From Isotricha intestinalis (Eukaryota; Ciliophora; Litostomatea; Vestibuliferida; Isotrichidae), in contig JAJJLU010004613.1 in NCBI GenBank assembly GCA_023807065.1, forward strand, positions 1 to 11,200: a DNA stretch of 11,200 bases, in the 5' to 3' direction. The position numbers and the translations under genes are program-made. Positions 8,455 to 11,200 of this stretch are shown piece after piece. Under the pieces are notes generated by a model. That model searched no databases. It saw nothing but the letters and a program-made list of their open reading frames with translations, and was not told the origin of the DNA. Within the stretch, counting starts at the first letter, position 1. Every line of letters starts with the position of its first letter.

Positions 8455-8547
8455 TTTAAATAATTTATATAAATTCAAATCTAGATTTATTTAGAATTGA
8501 TATTATGATAATATATAATTAAAGAGTTATTAATAAACTATATTTAG
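8455..8547. promoter_or_regulatory. Presumed 5' flank of the AAAP-like gene
   Basis: This short AT-rich stretch directly upstream of the minus-strand membrane-protein gene should contain its start site. No promoter element can be recognised with confidence. Confidence 0.2.
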
Positions 8548-8652
8548 TCTGAATTTCCAACTAAAATAATAGCAAAATATCATAATTCGCCAATAAATAT
8601 TGAGACTGAGAAAAGAAGTGATGATAGATTAGGATTTTCATATAATTTTTAA
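8548..8652 (+). pseudogene. Isolated coding-like fragment (exon or gene remnant)
   Basis: Thirty-four codons and a TAA read as a varied, hydrophilic peptide beginning SEFPTKIIAKYHNSPINI and continuing to ETEKRSDDRLGFSYNF. There is no ATG at its start. It is preceded by TATATTTAG, which looks like a 3' splice site, so it could be the last exon of a split gene or the surviving end of a dead one. GC in the fragment (about 27% over 8551-8640) is as high as in the intact genes and well above the spacer. No family is recognised, and no partner exon could be seen upstream. Confidence 0.4.
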
Positions 8653-8841
8653 ATGATTCATATTAAAATACAAATAAATTAAAATAAATAACAATATTTT
8701 TTATATTAAAAAATAATAATACAACTTAAAATTTAAGTATTTTCATTTCCATTTTAATTCTTTAAATAGAACAATTATATCGTTATTATTTGATATATAT
8801 TTTATGCTTATTATATAAAAAAATTTTAAATAATTAATTAT

Positions 8842-9059
8842 AATGATTTTGGACCTCAATTAAAGAATAAAAAAGTAAATAATTGATTATATGAAGTTGA
8901 TAAAAAAATGAGTAGAAATGAAATAATTGATTATTTAAAATTAAAATATAAAATGAAGAAGAATTATTATTGAAATTAATAATATTTGATAAATTATTAA
9001 AAATGAATTATAAATTTAAAAGAAATGATAGTCATTCAAGTTTTATTATCTTGAATTGA
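8842..9059 (+). pseudogene. Possible frameshifted gene remnant
   Basis: Plus-strand frame from 8842 reads NDFGPQLKNKKVNN, an in-frame TGA (8884-8886), then LYEVDKKMSRNEIIDYLKLK up to a stop at 8971-8973. A shift of one base into the frame starting at 8952 gives NEEELLLKLIIFDKLLKM and then NYKFKRNDSHSSFIILN, ending at TGA 9057-9059. The two frames overlap and read as one continuous charged helical protein if the shift is ignored. The TGA falls where TGG would fit. It may belong with the fragment at 8548-8652. No family is recognised. Confidence 0.35.
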
Positions 9060-9163
9060 ATCTTAAAGTAAGTGATTGTCTTTAATTTCAAATCTAAAAC
9101 AACAAAAAATATTATTTTAATTAACAATATCATTTTTAATAATATATTAATGAAATTTTATTA
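9060..9163. other. Short AT-rich spacer
   Basis: This is the 3' flank of the small secreted-protein gene, downstream of the plus-strand remnant. Nothing further can be seen in it. Confidence 0.5.
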
Positions 9164-9529
9164 TTAAAAAATGAAGAATAAACAAATAATGAAGTAAAAA
9201 ATAATATTAAGTTTTAACCTTTTCTCATTACTGGATCGACAGACCATTTCAGTTAGGTTAATAATAATTTTGCTAGACTCACATTCATTTAAAAATCGGT
9301 AATAAGGAGGTTCAGAAGGATCTTTAATTTCAGATGTAAATTCAAATCTTTCGCAAATAATTATTCCATTTTTGCAATCACATTCAGTTGGTTGTTCTTC
9401 ACTTTTCCAAACACAAGATTTTTCTTTTTTGCAGTCAGATTCAGAAGTCAATTTTCTACATTTATTACTACTACTCCAACAAGAATTAATTATTTTAAAA
9501 CAAATTATCAAAAGATAAATGTTTTTCAT
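9164..9529 (-). CDS. Small secreted cysteine-rich protein with hydrophobic C-terminal tail
   Basis: This 121-residue protein has a hydrophobic signal peptide (about 1-19, starting MKNIYLLIICF). The core has eight cysteines at 24, 33, 39, 50, 52, 59, 83 and 97, an even number that would allow four disulfides. There is one N-glycosylation sequon (Asn91-Leu-Thr). A hydrophobic end (LNIIFYFIICLFFIF, 107-121) follows a basic stretch. The C-x8-C-x5-C-x-W pattern (24-41) resembles the start of PSI-type modules and similar cysteine repeats in protist surface proteins; this is a resemblance only. The tail suggests either a GPI-attachment signal or a C-terminal membrane anchor. Its spacing of cysteines and local GC (about 30% in the core) mark it clearly as coding. 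The ATG at 9527-9529 starts directly with a good signal sequence, so the start is well supported. Specific function unknown. Confidence 0.8.
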   Translation of the reverse strand: MKNIYLLIICFKIINSCWSSSNKCRKLTSESDCKKEKSCVWKSEEQPTECDCKNGIIICERFEFTSEIKDPSEPPYYRFLNECESSKIIINLTEMVCRSSNEKRLKLNIIFYFIICLFFIF

Positions 9530-9579
9530 ATTAATTTATTTATTTATATAAAATTGTTTTAAAAAAAAAATATGTAAAA

Positions 9580-9720
9580 TTAAAAAAATCCATAATTTAA
9601 AACAAAATAAATTTTTTTGAAAATATCATAAACCATATTAAATGACATATAAAATATTAATCCTAAAAATTTTACTAAGATTCTATATTGATCAATTGTA
9701 ACAATATAAGTTTTGTACAT
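9580..9720 (-). CDS. Very small ORF, 46 residues, doubtful
   Basis: An ATG-initiated frame (MYKTYIVTIDQYRILVKFLG and onward) runs 46 codons to a TAA just upstream of the cysteine-rich gene on the same strand. It is hydrophobic and aromatic-rich, with one helix-length apolar stretch (LVKFLGLIFYMSF). Nearby minus-strand frames (9790-9900) also hold short coding-like runs such as FVNSQKIVSGKMKNTIIVS, so it could be part of a decayed gene. It could equally be chance at this base composition. No family is recognised. Confidence 0.2.
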   Translation of the reverse strand: MYKTYIVTIDQYRILVKFLGLIFYMSFNMVYDIFKKIYFVLNYGFF

Positions 9721-10070
9721 TTCGAAAATATAAAAATAAAGACAACAATTATTATTATTTTGTTTGATATTGTTAGATTTTTATAAACAATATAAATAAT
9801 ATCAACTAACAATAATAGTATTTTTCATTTTTCCAGAAACAATCTTTTGAGAATTAACAAATTTTTGAAATAATAAATATAAAAGGATTTTTTTTTTGAA
9901 ATTTCAAAGAAATAGATTTGTTGATTTGATAAATCTTAATCCAAATTTTACATTATATCATTTTCTCTTTTTTATTACTTTTTTTTAATTGAATAATTAA
10001 TATTTGATGGTTTAAGAGTGAATTCTTTTTAAAATTTTTTAAATAAATAAATAATATCAAGAATTTAATA
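9721..10070. other. AT-rich spacer without a supported gene
   Basis: Only short open runs occur here. On the plus strand a frame around 9890-9986 contains RFVDLINLNPNFTLYHF, and on the minus strand there are the runs mentioned for the neighbouring small ORF. None has a start codon, adequate length or a recognisable motif. Confidence 0.4.
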
Positions 10071-10857
10071 TCAAATTAATCTTTTGGTAAATTTTATATT
10101 CTTATTTTTTTCTAATTTAATCAAATAAAATTTAAAAATAATTATCATTAATTGAAAGAAATATTTTAAAATAAAATTAAATAAATATATCAAATTAAAT
10201 AACTTAAAAATTTCTTTATTTTTGTTTTTTATAAACTGAATTATTATAATATAAATTTCATATTTCAAAAAAATACAAATTATTTTAAAAGAAAACAATT
10301 ATATTGAGTGTTACAATTTTGAAACATTAGAACTAATGATACAATTCCTTTTTCATTATATTTATCTTGTTTTTTAATAATATCATTAATAATTACTTCA
10401 TTCATATCATTTTCTTCAATATTATTTAAATTTAAAGGAGATTTATTAGACGGATCTTATTTATTAGTGGAAAATGAGCCATGTCGTTTTCATTAACATT
10501 TTTTATTTGAATAAATTTATGATTATTCCCAAAAATATTTAGTTAAAAAATATATTTTTATTTTTTTCAATTATTATTGTTCTTTTTTTGGATTTATTAT
10601 ATTTATTTTTCATTTTTAAAATTCCATTTTTTCCTATTTTTTTGAAGGTTTGAGAAATATTCTCTTAATAAATTAACAAAAGTAAACTAAAATATATATA
10701 ATTTTTTTAAATAATATAAAAGAAATCTTAAATTTGATATTTTTATAAAATTAAAATCCTTTTTTACCTTAAGGAAGTATTTATGTTAAATGATATTTTC
10801 ATTTATGAATAAAATAAAAATGGAGAATTTTTTAATATTTATATTATCTCCGAAATT
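10071..10857 (-). pseudogene. Possible decayed protein-coding gene, several frameshifts
   Basis: Reading the minus strand from right to left, a frame at 10857-10603 (85 codons) has a TAA at 10786-10788 and a TAG at 10687-10689. It holds FLKVKKDFNFIKISNLRFLL and VNLLREYFSNLQKNRKKWNF. Other frames then give KSKKRTIIIEKNKNIF and NHKFIQIKNVNENDMAHF. A fully open 58-codon run (10456-10280) follows, with DPSNKSPLNLNNIEENDMNE and then KKQDKYNEKGIVSLVLMFQN. A 75-codon hydrophobic run (10298-10071) that has no ATG at its start comes last. The pieces sit in order on one strand and are separated by single-base shifts or isolated stops, as expected for a decaying gene. The last part could form membrane helices. 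No family is recognised, and chance cannot be excluded for any single piece. Confidence 0.35.
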
Positions 10858-11079
10858 TCATTTATTTAAAAGTAAAAATTTCACTTGATATTATGTATTG
10901 AAAAGATTAAAATGAACTAAAAAATATAAAATTGATAGTAAAGAATAAAAATAAAAAGATCATATTTGGATTTCTCACACAAAATAAAAACATAAAATTT
11001 AGTTGGATAAAAAACATTTAATTATTTATCTTTAAAATTTTGAAAAAAAGTTAATTTTTAATTTTTTTTAAATTGAGAA
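10858..11079. other. AT-rich spacer upstream of the right-edge gene
   Basis: The minus strand has a 36-codon ATG-started hydrophobic frame (11017 to a TAA at 10907-10909) beginning MFFIQLNFMFLFCVRN. It could be the N-terminus of the decayed gene to its left or chance. The remainder should hold the promoter of the gene starting at 11080; no element is identifiable. Confidence 0.3.
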
Positions 11080-11200
11080 ATGGATATAAATCTTGATGAA
11101 GAAATAGAAAATGAATTAGAAAGATTAGAAAATGAAAAGATGATATAGAAAATGATAATCTAATAAATTACAATTTAGAAAATCAAATAAAAGAAGCCAA
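11080..11200 (+). CDS. 5' end of an unidentified charged protein, apparently frameshifted (partial)
   Basis: The ATG at 11080 opens MDINLDEEIENELERLENEK, then reaches a TAG at 11146-11148. The other frame, from 11139, continues the same style of sequence (DDIENDNLINYNLENQIKEA) without a stop to the window edge. Adding one A to the four-A run at 11135-11138 would join the two. The combined product looks like the start of an acidic, helical or coiled-coil protein continuing beyond the window. The break may be a homopolymer sequencing error or a real mutation. Function unknown. Confidence 0.45.

Noticed and set aside
8455..8478. N-terminal extension of the membrane protein by eight codons
   Set aside because: The extension begins at TTG; the first ATG is at 8454, and eukaryotic non-ATG starts need evidence not present here.
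10701..10770. Possible intron with donor GGTAAAAA and acceptor TTTTAG on the minus strand
   Set aside because: Splicing does not join the better frames and introduces a stop, while unspliced reading keeps one frame open across most of it.
1..11200. tRNA, rRNA, CRISPR arrays, transposons, telomere repeats
   Set aside because: No structured GC-richer segment of tRNA size, no regularly spaced repeats, no transposase motifs and no tandem telomere-like units were seen.

Overview
The window is extremely AT-rich DNA from a single-celled eukaryote. Coding DNA is roughly 20-25% GC by eye, and spacers are lower. It is not bacterial: there are no Shine-Dalgarno sites, spacers are long and homopolymer-rich, and two of the four complete proteins belong to families that are essentially eukaryotic (plant-type alpha-glucan, water dikinase and AAAP-family transporters). 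All complete genes read through without introns and end in TAA. Glutamine is written CAA and tryptophan TGG, so the coding genes give no sign of a reassigned code. The dikinase has no plastid transit peptide, which points to a non-photosynthetic protist with a starch-like polymer in its cytosol. A gut or rumen ciliate using standard stop codons would fit, as would another anaerobic or free-living AT-rich protist. The exact lineage cannot be read from the sequence.

Layout: the 3' end of an unknown charged gene (1-102, +); a 1.1 kb T-rich spacer with a GC-rich island and a possible decayed minus-strand gene; the glucan, water dikinase (1190-4651, +); 121 bp later on the same strand, a secreted GH5 beta-glucanase with a C-terminal fascin-like beta-trefoil (4773-6407, +); a convergent spacer with a hairpin; a divergent AAAP-type membrane protein (6922-8454, -); a spacer with possible plus-strand gene remnants (8548-9059); a small secreted cysteine-rich protein with a hydrophobic tail (9164-9529, -); a 1.5 kb spacer with a possible decayed minus-strand gene (10071-10857); and the start of another charged gene that appears frameshifted (11080-11200, +).

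How the genes relate: two neighbours act on glucans. The dikinase phosphorylates storage alpha-glucan inside the cell. The GH5 enzyme is exported and probably cuts beta-glucan. The membrane protein is related to amino-acid transporters, and the small protein is probably on the surface or secreted. Nothing in the sequence shows co-regulation. I see no RNA genes, transposases, CRISPR arrays or telomeric repeats. The most unusual things are the split CBM45 with a freshly duplicated charged insert, the AAAP protein that has lost its TM1 substrate motif, and the coding-like debris in three spacers.
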